Source of the DNA: an uncultured archaeon
GTDB lineage: Archaea > Thermoproteota > Nitrososphaeria > JACIWG01
Direction of reading: 5' to 3'
Length of the DNA: 64,000 nucleotides
NCBI GenBank assembly: GCA_938034445.1
Contig: CALHLD010000005.1
Location: forward strand, 83,032-147,031
Below are positions 8,587 to 17,505 of this stretch, one piece after another. The translations under genes and the position numbers were made by a program. How positions within the stretch are numbered: position 1 is the first letter of the stretch; the number at the start of each line of letters is the position of its first letter. The notes under the pieces are model-generated. The model was given only the letters and a program-made list of their open reading frames with translations. It searched no databases and was not told the DNA's origin.

Positions 8587-9634
8587 ACATAATATGATAA
8601 AAGAAATACTTGAAGAGCCTACAGTACTATATAGGACATTTGAGAAAAATAGGAAGGAAGTGGAAAGAGTGTCTAACAATATTCTGAGAAGGTTTAAGGG
8701 AACAATATATTTAACTGGTTCTGGAACGAGTTTTCATGCACTATTATCTTTTCAATACCTGTTTTTTCAATTATCTGGAACATATGCTACTGCCATATAT
8801 GCTTCAGAATTCCCGCTATGGATTCCGGAAACTTCTTCACCGTCAATAGTTTTAGCTGTAAGCCAGTCTGGTGAAAGTTCAGATGTGCTTAATGCGATAA
8901 AATGGGCTGATAAACTAAAGTTCTATAAAATCGGTATAACAAACAGGGTGGGTAGTCAACTTTCGCTCCTATCTAATGATGTTCTATACACGTACGCTGG
9001 GGAAGAGAAAGCGTTGGCTGCAACCAAAACCTATGTTGCACAGTTAATTGTGTTATTTTCTTTGGCCTCAAATCTTGCTTATTTGCTGGGGAAGGTTCAG
9101 AATAGTCAGTATTATAACCTTATTAGTGATTTAGAAAATGCCCACTCTAAAGTTAAGCTTACAATAGACAAGAATATAGATAGGATAGAAAATTTTGCAA
9201 AAGACGTCTCGTATGTTGATAGAGTGTTTGTTTTAGGTGCTGGTTTTCTGTACCCTTCAGCAATTGAGGGCTCACTTAAGTTAAAAGAAACATGTACACT
9301 ACCTTCTGAAGGTTTTGCGTTAAGAGAGTTTCTTCATGGTCCAATACAGTTGGTAAATGAAAAAAGTTTGACAATAATCTTGGGCCACAGTAATATTGGT
9401 GAAAGGTTATATTCTGATTTGATAAATAGGATTAAAAATTTTGGAGGGAAAATATTGTTTATTAACGACAGTTTAACAGGATATAATGTTGATGAGCAGC
9501 TTGTTTTAGACGCATCTTATACAATTTCACCAATAGTATATGCTCCAATGATTCAAATTCTCGCATACTATCTTGCGATAGCAAAAGGTTTAAACCCTGA
9601 CTCTCCAGAAAAATTGAGTAAGGTGGTAAAGTGA
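8567..9634 (+). CDS. SIS-domain glucosamine-6-phosphate isomerase/deaminase (GlmS isomerase half, GlmD-like)
   Basis: About 355 residues with two SIS domains and no N-terminal glutaminase domain. Substrate-binding loops are TGSGTSFHAL and VSQSGESSDV; catalytic-type residues are in LKLKETC and EFLHGP, and the C-terminus ends DSPEKLSKVVK, like the C-tail of GlmS with its Schiff-base lysine. Without glutaminase it should either deaminate glucosamine-6-P, as GlmD does in Thermococcus, or use free ammonia in the reverse direction. The ATG at 8567 has GGTGG at 8557-8561. It overlaps the end of the GlmU-like gene by 20 bases, so the genes are co-translated. Confidence 0.85.
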   Translation: MMQKRYEHNMIKEILEEPTVLYRTFEKNRKEVERVSNNILRRFKGTIYLTGSGTSFHALLSFQYLFFQLSGTYATAIYASEFPLWIPETSSPSIVLAVSQSGESSDVLNAIKWADKLKFYKIGITNRVGSQLSLLSNDVLYTYAGEEKALAATKTYVAQLIVLFSLASNLAYLLGKVQNSQYYNLISDLENAHSKVKLTIDKNIDRIENFAKDVSYVDRVFVLGAGFLYPSAIEGSLKLKETCTLPSEGFALREFLHGPIQLVNEKSLTIILGHSNIGERLYSDLINRIKNFGGKILFINDSLTGYNVDEQLVLDASYTISPIVYAPMIQILAYYLAIAKGLNPDSPEKLSKVVK

Positions 9635-10308
9635 CATACACACATATCATGTTTGGATTAGAAAACACATTATATGATACTGACCTACAGCTTTCAATGG
9701 CAAGAATGAATGCAGTAAAGGCTATGATTGCTGAAGGTCTCCCTTTAAACCATGAATCATTATATATGATGCTTGAACAGATTGTTAAAGAATATGGTGT
9801 ACACTTTCCAAAACATTTTGATATTTTGGTTGAAAGGATCGGTGTAAAATATTCTCCTAGAATAATTGCAGCTGGTGTGTTAGCGTATAGGGAAACAAGC
9901 CACGTATATCTTAAACCTTATCCTGATGTGCAATCCACTCTCCTAGCATTAAGGGATAAGGGTGTAAAGCTTTACCTAATAACTTCCGGCCCTCCAGTAA
10001 AGCAATGGCAAAAGATTCTATCACTAAACCTTGGGCACCTATTCCACGAAGTTTTTATCGAAGAAAGGTCGGAAATAATGGGTGGGCTTTCAAAAGATTT
10101 TCTAAAAAATGTATTAGACCAGCTTCCTGTTGATAAAAATAGTATACTAGCTGTATCCGGTCTGGAAAATGAAATAAGTGTTTTTAAGGAATTCGATATC
10201 CCTTCTGCACTTGTGGTAAGAGGTGCAAGCAAATATAGTGCTGAAAAAGCAAAGTATTTGGCAACTTATGTTATAGAATCTCTTGAAAAGATTCTAAAAA
10301 TAGTGTAG
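9631..10308 (+). CDS. HAD-superfamily protein with lost catalytic aspartates (probable pseudoenzyme)
   Basis: 225 residues with the cap and core layout of HAD phosphatases (pyrimidine 5'-nucleotidase-like). Motif I, normally FDLDxTLYDTD, reads FGLENTLYDTD: the nucleophile aspartate is Gly9 and the acid/base aspartate is Glu11. Motif II is intact (LITSGPP, 117-122), a lysine that could be motif III is near residue 155, and motif IV (VGDSxxND) has become VSGLENEI. The gene starts with GTG overlapping the previous stop (GTGA) and has AAGGTGG before it, so it is expressed with the amino-sugar genes. A binding or regulatory role is more likely than phosphatase activity; family membership is clear, the role is not. 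Confidence 0.8.
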   Translation: MTYTHIMFGLENTLYDTDLQLSMARMNAVKAMIAEGLPLNHESLYMMLEQIVKEYGVHFPKHFDILVERIGVKYSPRIIAAGVLAYRETSHVYLKPYPDVQSTLLALRDKGVKLYLITSGPPVKQWQKILSLNLGHLFHEVFIEERSEIMGGLSKDFLKNVLDQLPVDKNSILAVSGLENEISVFKEFDIPSALVVRGASKYSAEKAKYLATYVIESLEKILKIV

Positions 10309-10359
10309 GTGCTACGGAATATTGAATTTAAATTTTAGCTCATGAGTGTGTAAAAAGTA

Positions 10360-11496
10360 ATGTTTGCTTTAGAAGCTAGTACGGTGATTACTCCAACTAA
10401 AATTTTGAAAGACACCTATATCATAGTTAGTAATGGAAAAATTGTTAGATTAGCTAAAACTTTACCAAAAAATTTTGAGAAAGTTGATTCCTACGAAAAA
10501 TGTATAATTGCTCCTGGCTTCGTAGATATTCACACACATGGCGGTTTCGGTTTTGATATTATGTGCTCTAATGTAAACGATATAAGAAAGTTTATTGGAA
10601 GGCTTCCTGAAACTGGTGTAACTTCCTTTGTCCCATCCACTGTCACAGACAGTTTCGAAAACTTGAAGCTGTTTTCAGAAAAGTTTTCTAGTATAGGATA
10701 TGTAAAAGGTTCTGAAGTTGTTGGAATACATTTTGAAGGTCCATACATTAATATTAATATGGCTGGAGCGCAATCTAGAGCATATATTAGAGCTCCATCT
10801 GTTGAAGAAGTTAAAGTGTTAACTGGTTTCTTTAATAGTGTCAGGAAAAGAGTTACAGTGGCTCCTGAAGTGGAAGGTGGCATAGACTTTATTAAAACAT
10901 TAAGGGGTTTGAACATTATCGTATCAATAGGCCATACAGAAGCATCTTATCATCAGGCTCTTCAAGCCTTTTCCGCTGGAGCTAGAATTGTAACGCACAT
11001 TTTTAATAGAATGAAATCTTTTCATCATAGGGAACCTGGTGCTGTCTGTGCAGCATTAAATTGTAAAAATGTTTATGCTGAAACAATTTTAGACATGGTT
11101 CATCTACATCCTGCTACAGTAGAATTAGTGTATAGATGTAAGGGTTCAAAAAAGATGGTGCTTGTAACGGATTCGGTTGCGGGGGCTGGTTTAGGTGACG
11201 GCACATTTAAGCTAGGTCCAACAGAAATTAATGTGGTAGCTGGGGTGCCTAGGCTTCCTGATGGTACGCTTGCAGGTAGCACTTTAACGATGGATAAGGC
11301 TGTTAAGAATGCTGTTAAAATCGGTATTCCATTTATAAAAGCTCTAGAGATGGCTACTTTGACTCCATGCAAAGCTATGATGGTAAGGGGAAAGGGGTGT
11401 ATAGTGGAAGGTAATGACGCTGACCTTATAGTTTTAGACAAGGACTTGAATGTTGTTGCAACATACTTAAAAGGAGAAAAATTTTTCCTTCTCTAA
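10360..11496 (+). CDS. nagA: N-acetylglucosamine-6-phosphate deacetylase
   Basis: 378 residues, normal NagA length. Amidohydrolase landmarks in order: PGFVDIHTHGGFGFD (metal site entrance), HFEGPYIN (Glu ligand), SIGHTEAS (His), THIFNRMKSFHHREPG (His plus substrate loop) and VTDSVAGAG (catalytic Asp). The enzyme removes acetate from GlcNAc-6-P to give GlcN-6-P, the substrate of the SIS protein two genes upstream. It lies 51 bases after the HAD-like gene, in the same direction, and is the last gene of the operon. Confidence 0.92.
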   Translation: MFALEASTVITPTKILKDTYIIVSNGKIVRLAKTLPKNFEKVDSYEKCIIAPGFVDIHTHGGFGFDIMCSNVNDIRKFIGRLPETGVTSFVPSTVTDSFENLKLFSEKFSSIGYVKGSEVVGIHFEGPYININMAGAQSRAYIRAPSVEEVKVLTGFFNSVRKRVTVAPEVEGGIDFIKTLRGLNIIVSIGHTEASYHQALQAFSAGARIVTHIFNRMKSFHHREPGAVCAALNCKNVYAETILDMVHLHPATVELVYRCKGSKKMVLVTDSVAGAGLGDGTFKLGPTEINVVAGVPRLPDGTLAGSTLTMDKAVKNAVKIGIPFIKALEMATLTPCKAMMVRGKGCIVEGNDADLIVLDKDLNVVATYLKGEKFFLL

Positions 11497-11687
11497 ATTC
11501 TGTTTAATACTTGCACACAGCTCCATTTACCCCAGCCTATGATGAATTATATTGACGACTAACCCATGGATAATTTTCATGAATATTTCTTACAGTAAAT
11601 CCATTTACGTGTACCTATCTCACTTGAAAATATTCATGTGTTGGCTAGTATGCTAAAGCAATAAGACTTCTGTACGAAAAGCTGGAT
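11497..11687. repeat. Intergenic region with a spaced inverted repeat
   Basis: Non-coding gap between two convergent genes. CATGAATATTT (11578-11588) and AAATATTCATG (11628-11638) form an 11-base inverted repeat with about 39 bases between the arms. It could be a transcript-end structure for either gene or a remnant of mobile DNA. No gene, tRNA or clear T-rich terminator is visible. Confidence 0.4.
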
Positions 11688-12938
11688 TCATGTTAGAAGC
11701 CAGTACCACAATGGTATAGCCTCTATATCATCTATTTTTCCTCTATAGTTCCAGGTTAATATTATAGTTTTTTTGGGTTTTAGCTCTCTTTGCGCCTTCT
11801 TCAAGGCTTTTATCTCTCTTTCTTTAATCATGTCTTCCGCATACGTTACCTGTATCAGCTCGTGTGCCTCGAAATTCTTGCTTACTACGAAATCCACTTC
11901 AGCTCCACCCCTTTTCCCATATTCTCTCCAGTAATATATTTCCCCTACTCCCCTTCTCAGAAGCTCTAGGTAGACGACGTTTTCCATGGCTCTCGATATC
12001 GAAAATTCATATCCTAATACTGTAGGATATCCAGTATCTATTATGTAAAGCTTCTTAGGATAAATCTTCCTCTTCCTTTCACTTTTTTGAAAGATCTCAA
12101 CCGTGAACGCAAAATATGTGTCCCTTGCCCTATTAAATAGTTCTATAACTCTCTCCTTACCTATTGAAAAACCTATTGTTCTAAGGTAGCTGTACACTCT
12201 GTTCACGGTTGTGGGCTGCGCGTAGTTCGCTATAAGGTATAGTGCAAATGCATCTGCTAAAGAAGTTCCACCAAGGTCTCTAACCAATACAGAGTCAAAG
12301 TATGCTTTTAGTAAACGTTCTTTGTTGTTTTCAAGCACCGTTGCTGGATAAGCTCCATAATAGAGGTATTCTCTTAGTGAAGACAATATTTTCCCTCTTT
12401 CCTCACTATAGAGTAGGATTTCAGGTTTAGGCTTATAGCCTAGAAATAACAAATATTCCCTAAATGATAGAGGATAAATTTCGTAACCAACACATCTACC
12501 CCTCAATTCTTCAGCAATATTCTTTGAAGTTAAGAGAGAAGAAGATCCGGAGATGTATATTCTAGCATCTAATCGTTTCCTAAACCATCCCCCGTACCCT
12601 TTCACGACTTGCACTTCATCAAGGAATATGTATCTTGGCCTCTTGCCAGTAAGCTCATAGAAAGCCACAAGCATGTCATCCAAATCAGATGCAGTTACAC
12701 CCTTTAATCTTATATGTTCAAAATCAATATAAAGAATTTCATCTAAACCAGCTTTACCACTTTCAACAAGTCTCTTAATAGTTAAGAATAGAAGGTAAGT
12801 TTTGCCAGACCTTCTACTGCCAGCAACAGCAATAATAAGATTTGAATCTAGTGGTAAAACAATTTCTCTATCTCTAACCTCCGGAATGCCTTGACGAAGC
12901 CACTCTGCTATAACATACTTAAAATCTTCAGTTCTCAT
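11688..12938 (-). CDS. DUF4143-type AAA ATPase
   Basis: 416 residues of the COG1373-like ATPase family common in archaea. Walker A is AGSRRSGKTYLL near residue 35, Walker B YIFLDEVQ near 100, and a sensor-like YISGSSSLLTS near 130. The C-terminal DUF4143 part ends in GGAEVDFVV...HELIQVTYA, a PD-(D/E)xK-like fold in which the E-x-K position is Q-x-T, so nuclease activity is doubtful. Members are often linked to defence or DNA transactions, but no function is established here. The gene stands alone, with a TATA box enclosed by an inverted repeat upstream. Confidence 0.82.
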   Translation of the reverse strand: MRTEDFKYVIAEWLRQGIPEVRDREIVLPLDSNLIIAVAGSRRSGKTYLLFLTIKRLVESGKAGLDEILYIDFEHIRLKGVTASDLDDMLVAFYELTGKRPRYIFLDEVQVVKGYGGWFRKRLDARIYISGSSSLLTSKNIAEELRGRCVGYEIYPLSFREYLLFLGYKPKPEILLYSEERGKILSSLREYLYYGAYPATVLENNKERLLKAYFDSVLVRDLGGTSLADAFALYLIANYAQPTTVNRVYSYLRTIGFSIGKERVIELFNRARDTYFAFTVEIFQKSERKRKIYPKKLYIIDTGYPTVLGYEFSISRAMENVVYLELLRRGVGEIYYWREYGKRGGAEVDFVVSKNFEAHELIQVTYAEDMIKEREIKALKKAQRELKPKKTIILTWNYRGKIDDIEAIPLWYWLLT

Positions 12939-12959
12939 AAATCACCATATTAGTCTATA

Positions 12960-12990
12960 ATGGACCAATTTATAAATAATACTGGTCCAT
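12960..12990. promoter_or_regulatory. Inverted repeat framing the TATA box of the DUF4143 ATPase gene
   Basis: ATGGACCA (12960-12967) and TGGTCCAT (12983-12990) are a perfect 8-base inverted repeat around ATTTATAAATAATAC, which contains the TATA-like TTTATAAAT. The ATPase start at 12938 lies about 30 bases from the TATA, so a protein bound to both arms would cover the promoter. This looks like an operator for repression; the binding protein is unknown. Confidence 0.55.
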
Positions 12991-13036
12991 ATAAGACCAC
13001 TTTTATTATTCTTTCCATATGAATTCCCTCTCTTTT

Positions 13037-14914
13037 TTATTCGAACCAGTTGCTAAGCATTGCATGTTCGTTTTTATAGCCTTGCTTTTCTAGTCCCAAA
13101 GGTTCAAGAATCTGCGCCATCATAGTGTACATGTTAGAAATATAATCTTGTACATTTATCTCATCCTTTTTTACAATGTTGATGGGTTTTACCGTAAACT
13201 TGTTTCCCTTGTAATAGAATGGTTTAACTTTTGCAAATGTTATCATTTGACCCTTTTTCAGCTTATATCCTGAATCGATGAGCTGGATTGCACACTGGTA
13301 GGATTGTGCATTAACATTTGAACCCAATATCTCATCAGGATTTTTATGTAATATTACGGAAAATCCCATATCCTCTACTTTAAATCTTCTTTGTAAAATT
13401 TCTTTCCTCCTTTCCTCTAAAATTCTATTAATCTTTTCCTTTACTCTCGGTATATCCTCCAAAGTATCTATTTTTGAAAGCTCTACTGCAGTCTCCTTCA
13501 AAATCTTTTTGACGAACGCTGGCGTATTAGACTTATAAGCTGCTAATCCCTTTGGGTCTATTCTTCCATCATCGAAGATACCAAGATAGGCCTTTTTTGC
13601 AGTAGAAAATACACATACCTTATACTTCCTATCAACAGCTAAATCTAGTCCAAGCTCATTTTTAACTCGGTTAACCAAAGTTTGCACCTGTTTATATTCG
13701 GGATTTACTATAAAAAGGGAATCAGTGTCTCCGTAAACTGGCTTTAGTCCACTATCTAAAGCGATTTTCCAAGCAGCTTTTAAAGCATTTCTCGCGTATG
13801 CTGTTATTGATTCTGCTAGGGAAGGGCTTGCTAAGCCTCTAATCCTTATCGTGACACCATAGCATATTACTAGTATAGTTTTTAGTATGTCGGAAACGAT
13901 TTTTGCCCTATTATCGCCCTCTTTCCCCCTCCTCTTATAATATTTAATACGCAGGTCCTTTAACGCGCCTATTAAAACAGAATATTTTCCCCTTCTTAGC
14001 ATACAGACATGATGCTTTTCTCCTGGAACCAAATTTTTTGCACATTCAGCATGTCCACAGTTTACAGTTTCGTGGGATAGGTTGTATACGTCAATGCAGC
14101 TTGGATAAAGTGACTCATAATCTAAAACATATGTATTTAAAAACACCCCCTTTTCAGGGGCTATAACTAGAGCTGCCTTACCATACACTCCCCTTGAACT
14201 CTCTCCTCTTGCAAACTCTTCTGCTGTAGGTATAATATAGCCTTCACTTTTTAAACATAAGTAATATAGTGCTTTAATAAAATAGCTTGGAGGCATTCTC
14301 TTAAAAGCTAAGGGTGTATTCGTTATCCTTGAAAGGTATATTGCCTGCAGCATTCTACCTTTATCGTAACCAAATCTTTTTGCAATATCTTCTGTTATTT
14401 CAGGTAAAGGTTGTTCTATAACTTCAAAAAATTTTTTTGCATAATAATATTTTATTGGATCACCATCTAATAGGCTGCTAAAATTTTCATTAAAATGGCG
14501 GTCTTCAACTTCTATTGGCGTATACTCTTTTCCAAGGACATCGTATTGTATTCCAAAGCGGATATTTTTTTCAAATACATATTTCTCTATGGGTGAAAGC
14601 TCGTCCTCCCAAACTCTTTTAACCCTATACCTTAAACTTTTAAGACTCTCTTCACTTCCAAAAATTTTATAATATTCTTCTTCTTTATCTAAAAAAAGGT
14701 TTTTCCTTACCTCATATGATATATTGCAGCCCAAATTCGCTATATAATCAAAAACCTCTTTTCCTTCTTCGCCAGAAATGTAAATGTAGGGATAGAACCT
14801 TTTATCGTCAATCCACCTAACTATTCCACCATTCTCCAAAAGATAGTATAACTCAACCTTATCTTCCGTATATTTGCAGTCAATTAAAAGTCCTCCAGAA
14901 CCCAAAATTATCAC
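13037..14914 (-). CDS. Family B DNA polymerase without exonuclease domain (PolB2-like)
   Basis: 625 residues, some 150-200 shorter than replicative PolB. An N-terminal domain (1-135) passes almost directly into the polymerase part; no Exo I (DxE) or Exo II motif is seen. Motif A is DYESLYPSC (Asp265) and motif C YGDTDSLFI (394-402), so both catalytic aspartates are kept. Motif B is ILKTILVICYG: the lysine (345) remains but the usual Asn-Ser before YG is Val-Ile. Cysteines and histidines at 286-304 (NCGHAEC, HHVC) match a feature of archaeal PolB2/PolB3 proteins. It should be error-prone and lack proofreading, as reported for crenarchaeal Dpo2 in damage tolerance. The start is GTG. Confidence 0.85.
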   Translation of the reverse strand: MIILGSGGLLIDCKYTEDKVELYYLLENGGIVRWIDDKRFYPYIYISGEEGKEVFDYIANLGCNISYEVRKNLFLDKEEEYYKIFGSEESLKSLRYRVKRVWEDELSPIEKYVFEKNIRFGIQYDVLGKEYTPIEVEDRHFNENFSSLLDGDPIKYYYAKKFFEVIEQPLPEITEDIAKRFGYDKGRMLQAIYLSRITNTPLAFKRMPPSYFIKALYYLCLKSEGYIIPTAEEFARGESSRGVYGKAALVIAPEKGVFLNTYVLDYESLYPSCIDVYNLSHETVNCGHAECAKNLVPGEKHHVCMLRRGKYSVLIGALKDLRIKYYKRRGKEGDNRAKIVSDILKTILVICYGVTIRIRGLASPSLAESITAYARNALKAAWKIALDSGLKPVYGDTDSLFIVNPEYKQVQTLVNRVKNELGLDLAVDRKYKVCVFSTAKKAYLGIFDDGRIDPKGLAAYKSNTPAFVKKILKETAVELSKIDTLEDIPRVKEKINRILEERRKEILQRRFKVEDMGFSVILHKNPDEILGSNVNAQSYQCAIQLIDSGYKLKKGQMITFAKVKPFYYKGNKFTVKPINIVKKDEINVQDYISNMYTMMAQILEPLGLEKQGYKNEHAMLSNWFE

Positions 14915-14983
14915 TAAACACTAATTGTTAGTAGACTTTTTGGATTATAAATTTTGTGGCCTAAAAATTATGTTCAAATCCAT

Positions 14984-15403
14984 TTATTCTCCAATTATTT
15001 GTAAAATGATTTTCCTATGTCTCGGTCTAATATCAAGCTCTAGAAATACTACCTGCTGCCACGTTCCAAGTAAAGGCCTTTTTTCAACAAAAGGTATAGT
15101 GAGACTCGGCCCTATCAGAGAAGCTTTAACGTGAGAATGGCCGTTTCCATCATGCCAAGTTTCCTCATGCGCATAGTAAATGTTCTTCGGCACTATTCTT
15201 TCAAGAGTGGAAGGTAAGTCCTTAATCAGTCCAGGCTCATATTCTATTGTTGTTATAGCTCCAGTTGAACCCGGAACAAATACTGTCACAATACCATTAG
15301 TAGCTTTAGTTTTCCCAAGCTCCCTTATAATATAGGGTGTAAGATCTATAATATGATTTTCCCCTTTTGAATTCAATTCCAAATATCTTGTTTCCACAAC
15401 CAT
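14984..15403 (-). CDS. yjbQ: UPF0047 / YjbQ family protein
   Basis: 139 residues, the full length of the family. The signature ETWHDGNGHSHVKASLIG (about 80-97) and the downstream RPLLGTWQQVVFLELD are conserved in YjbQ proteins, which form a jelly-roll trimer and show weak thiamine-phosphate synthase activity in E. coli. Its true cellular role is not settled. It is 69 bases upstream of the DNA polymerase gene in the same direction. Confidence 0.9.
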   Translation of the reverse strand: MVVETRYLELNSKGENHIIDLTPYIIRELGKTKATNGIVTVFVPGSTGAITTIEYEPGLIKDLPSTLERIVPKNIYYAHEETWHDGNGHSHVKASLIGPSLTIPFVEKRPLLGTWQQVVFLELDIRPRHRKIILQIIGE

Positions 15404-15630
15404 AAGCTAGAATGGTGTATGCTAGTTTAAAAAATTTTAATTTCGTTCTTAGGGTTAGTGCATATCAATATTTTAAGGTTACCGTAAACCTATTTCCTAT
15501 TTTGAATTGACAATAAATTTTATACAATTTTAATAAATTTTCCAACACCTTTATTTAAAGCTTTATCGTAGGCGATTTTTTATTCACTTACAATAATACC
15601 TTAAATAACGGTTTAATCGATCGTAATTCG

Positions 15631-16227
15631 ATGATAGGCGACACTATAGAGGTGCTAAAAGCTCTTTCTATATTTATAGCAGATACTAGAAAGTGTGTAT
15701 TGGAAAAACGTTTTGCTGAAAAATATTCACCGCTACTTGAAGAACTTAATTTAAAACTTCAAGGTGCAGCAAAAGCTGTGGAAAAAATTTTTGATGCGAT
15801 AAATAAATTCTATAACATAAATTCTTTAGATTCTCTACAGAAGGCTTCATCAACTTTTGAAATACTAAAATTTGAAGATGAAATTATTTCTATGCTAAAT
15901 TTTCTTTCTGCCACAAAAATAAGGTTACAAATTATCTTGGATGAGGTGATAAAGGATGCTCTTGAAAAGGTTGACATATTAGAAAGAATTGCAGTGATAG
16001 ATGATGTTTTAAAATATTTTTCTAAAGAAAAGTTGAGTGAACAGATTTCTTTGCAGGTAAAGGCCGCTCTTGAAAATATCCTTTCAGACACTTCTTTAGA
16101 AGATGTTGATGTTCAAAAGATAATAGAGCAGTCTACAAAAATAAAGCCAGACTTCTCTTACAGAATCAGGTTCGTTTCAGAATATCCAAATCTCTCATCC
16201 TTAATTTTAAAAGTTTCTAAAAAATAG
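15631..16227 (+). CDS. Hypothetical helical protein
   Basis: 198 residues not assigned to a family. The sequence is almost entirely predicted helix (long Leu/Ile/Lys/Glu stretches, for example ILERIAVIDDVLKYFSKEKL) with no membrane segment, metal motif or signal peptide. It ends four bases before the convergent MFS gene. The 227-base region before it contains TTTATTTAAAG near 15551-15561 and other AT tracts that could serve as promoter. A cytosolic coiled-coil or helical-bundle role is all that can be inferred. Confidence 0.6.
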   Translation: MIGDTIEVLKALSIFIADTRKCVLEKRFAEKYSPLLEELNLKLQGAAKAVEKIFDAINKFYNINSLDSLQKASSTFEILKFEDEIISMLNFLSATKIRLQIILDEVIKDALEKVDILERIAVIDDVLKYFSKEKLSEQISLQVKAALENILSDTSLEDVDVQKIIEQSTKIKPDFSYRIRFVSEYPNLSSLILKVSKK

Positions 16228-16231
16228 CATA

Positions 16232-17479
16232 TCACTTTATATGTAGTTCCTTTAATAGTGCTTTTGTGATCGTCATCTGAGCCCTTCTTGTTTCGACAAG
16301 TTTTTGATGCATAAAAGCAAACGCCCCTCTCCCAAATATTGATATCAAATAAACATATTGCAGTGCTATAGAAATACCGAATATAGGCTCAGCTAGCGAA
16401 AATAGTAGTCCTCCAATAATAGAGCCTGCAAAATAGGACATTCCTGCCACCATGTTATATAATGCTGTATAAAATCCTCTTTGGCCACTGGGTGTGGTAT
16501 CAAAAAGGTATGCTAGAATAGATGTGTCTCCTAATGCTGAAAATATACTTCCTATAAAACTTGCTACATAGATGTAACCTATATTGGGTGAAAAAGCATA
16601 GGATAATGGGAATACTATGAGCCCAAACCTTGCTAGTACAAGCATTGGCACTCTACCAACCTTGTCAAAAATTCTTCGGAACAGGTTCTGTGCGAATATG
16701 TATCCTAGCATTGAAAACAGTTGCGCAAGACCGAACTCAAGTACTCCTGCATTATGAACTTTAGCTAGAGTTAGTCCTGCAAGAGGCCACATTAGTGACA
16801 TAAAAAATCCATAAAAAAATGTAAGTAATACAAACATTGAAAAGGCTTTGTTTTCTTTAATGATTTTTGGTAAATACCTTATTGGATGTAATGTTTCCTT
16901 AACAATTTTAAGTCTCGGTTCTTGAATAAAATGTGTTGAAATTGTTGCAAGTATTCCGAAAAAGAATGATGAAAGGAATATGAACTGGTACCCGATTATA
17001 CTATCGCCAAAGTATATGTAAACAAAGAATGAAGTGAACGCTGTTGCTACAAGGTTTCCTACACCGTTTAAAAGATTCAATTTTGCCATTGTTGAAGCAC
17101 GATCTTCTATTGTCGTCATCTCCCCTATTAGTGAAAGATAGGCTGGTGTTATCATAGCGGTTGCTGCATATTGTATTGAAAGTAGTAAAACATACTGTTT
17201 GGGTACTGTAACAAAAAGTATTGGAATAAAAATAACCGAATATATTATGCTACCAATATACAGAATCAACTTTCTTTTACCAAATCTATCAATAAGCCTT
17301 CCAAAAGGCAACTGGAAAATGTTAGGTATCACATTTATTGCTGCCTGTAAAAGTCCTAGATCTATTGGGTCAGCGCCCAAGTTTATTGCATATAATGTTA
17401 GGAAGGGGCCTGACATTCCAGCTGCCAGAGCAAAAAGAGTTGTCCTAGCATATATTGGACGATAGTATCTCGTGCTCAT
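16232..17479 (-). CDS. Major facilitator superfamily transporter
   Basis: 415 residues with twelve likely membrane segments. Between segments 2 and 3 is LPFGRLIDRFGKRKLIL, the MFS motif A; the equivalent in the second half is FRRIFDKVGRVPMLVLAR. This pseudo-twofold pattern is diagnostic of the superfamily. The substrate cannot be read from the sequence. It follows the thioesterase gene by 26 bases and is probably co-transcribed with it, which hints at efflux of an acyl or aromatic compound, though that is only context. Confidence 0.85.
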   Translation of the reverse strand: MSTRYYRPIYARTTLFALAAGMSGPFLTLYAINLGADPIDLGLLQAAINVIPNIFQLPFGRLIDRFGKRKLILYIGSIIYSVIFIPILFVTVPKQYVLLLSIQYAATAMITPAYLSLIGEMTTIEDRASTMAKLNLLNGVGNLVATAFTSFFVYIYFGDSIIGYQFIFLSSFFFGILATISTHFIQEPRLKIVKETLHPIRYLPKIIKENKAFSMFVLLTFFYGFFMSLMWPLAGLTLAKVHNAGVLEFGLAQLFSMLGYIFAQNLFRRIFDKVGRVPMLVLARFGLIVFPLSYAFSPNIGYIYVASFIGSIFSALGDTSILAYLFDTTPSGQRGFYTALYNMVAGMSYFAGSIIGGLLFSLAEPIFGISIALQYVYLISIFGRGAFAFMHQKLVETRRAQMTITKALLKELHIK

Positions 17480-17505
17480 CAGGAAATCATCTCAAGATTA
17501 TGTCC

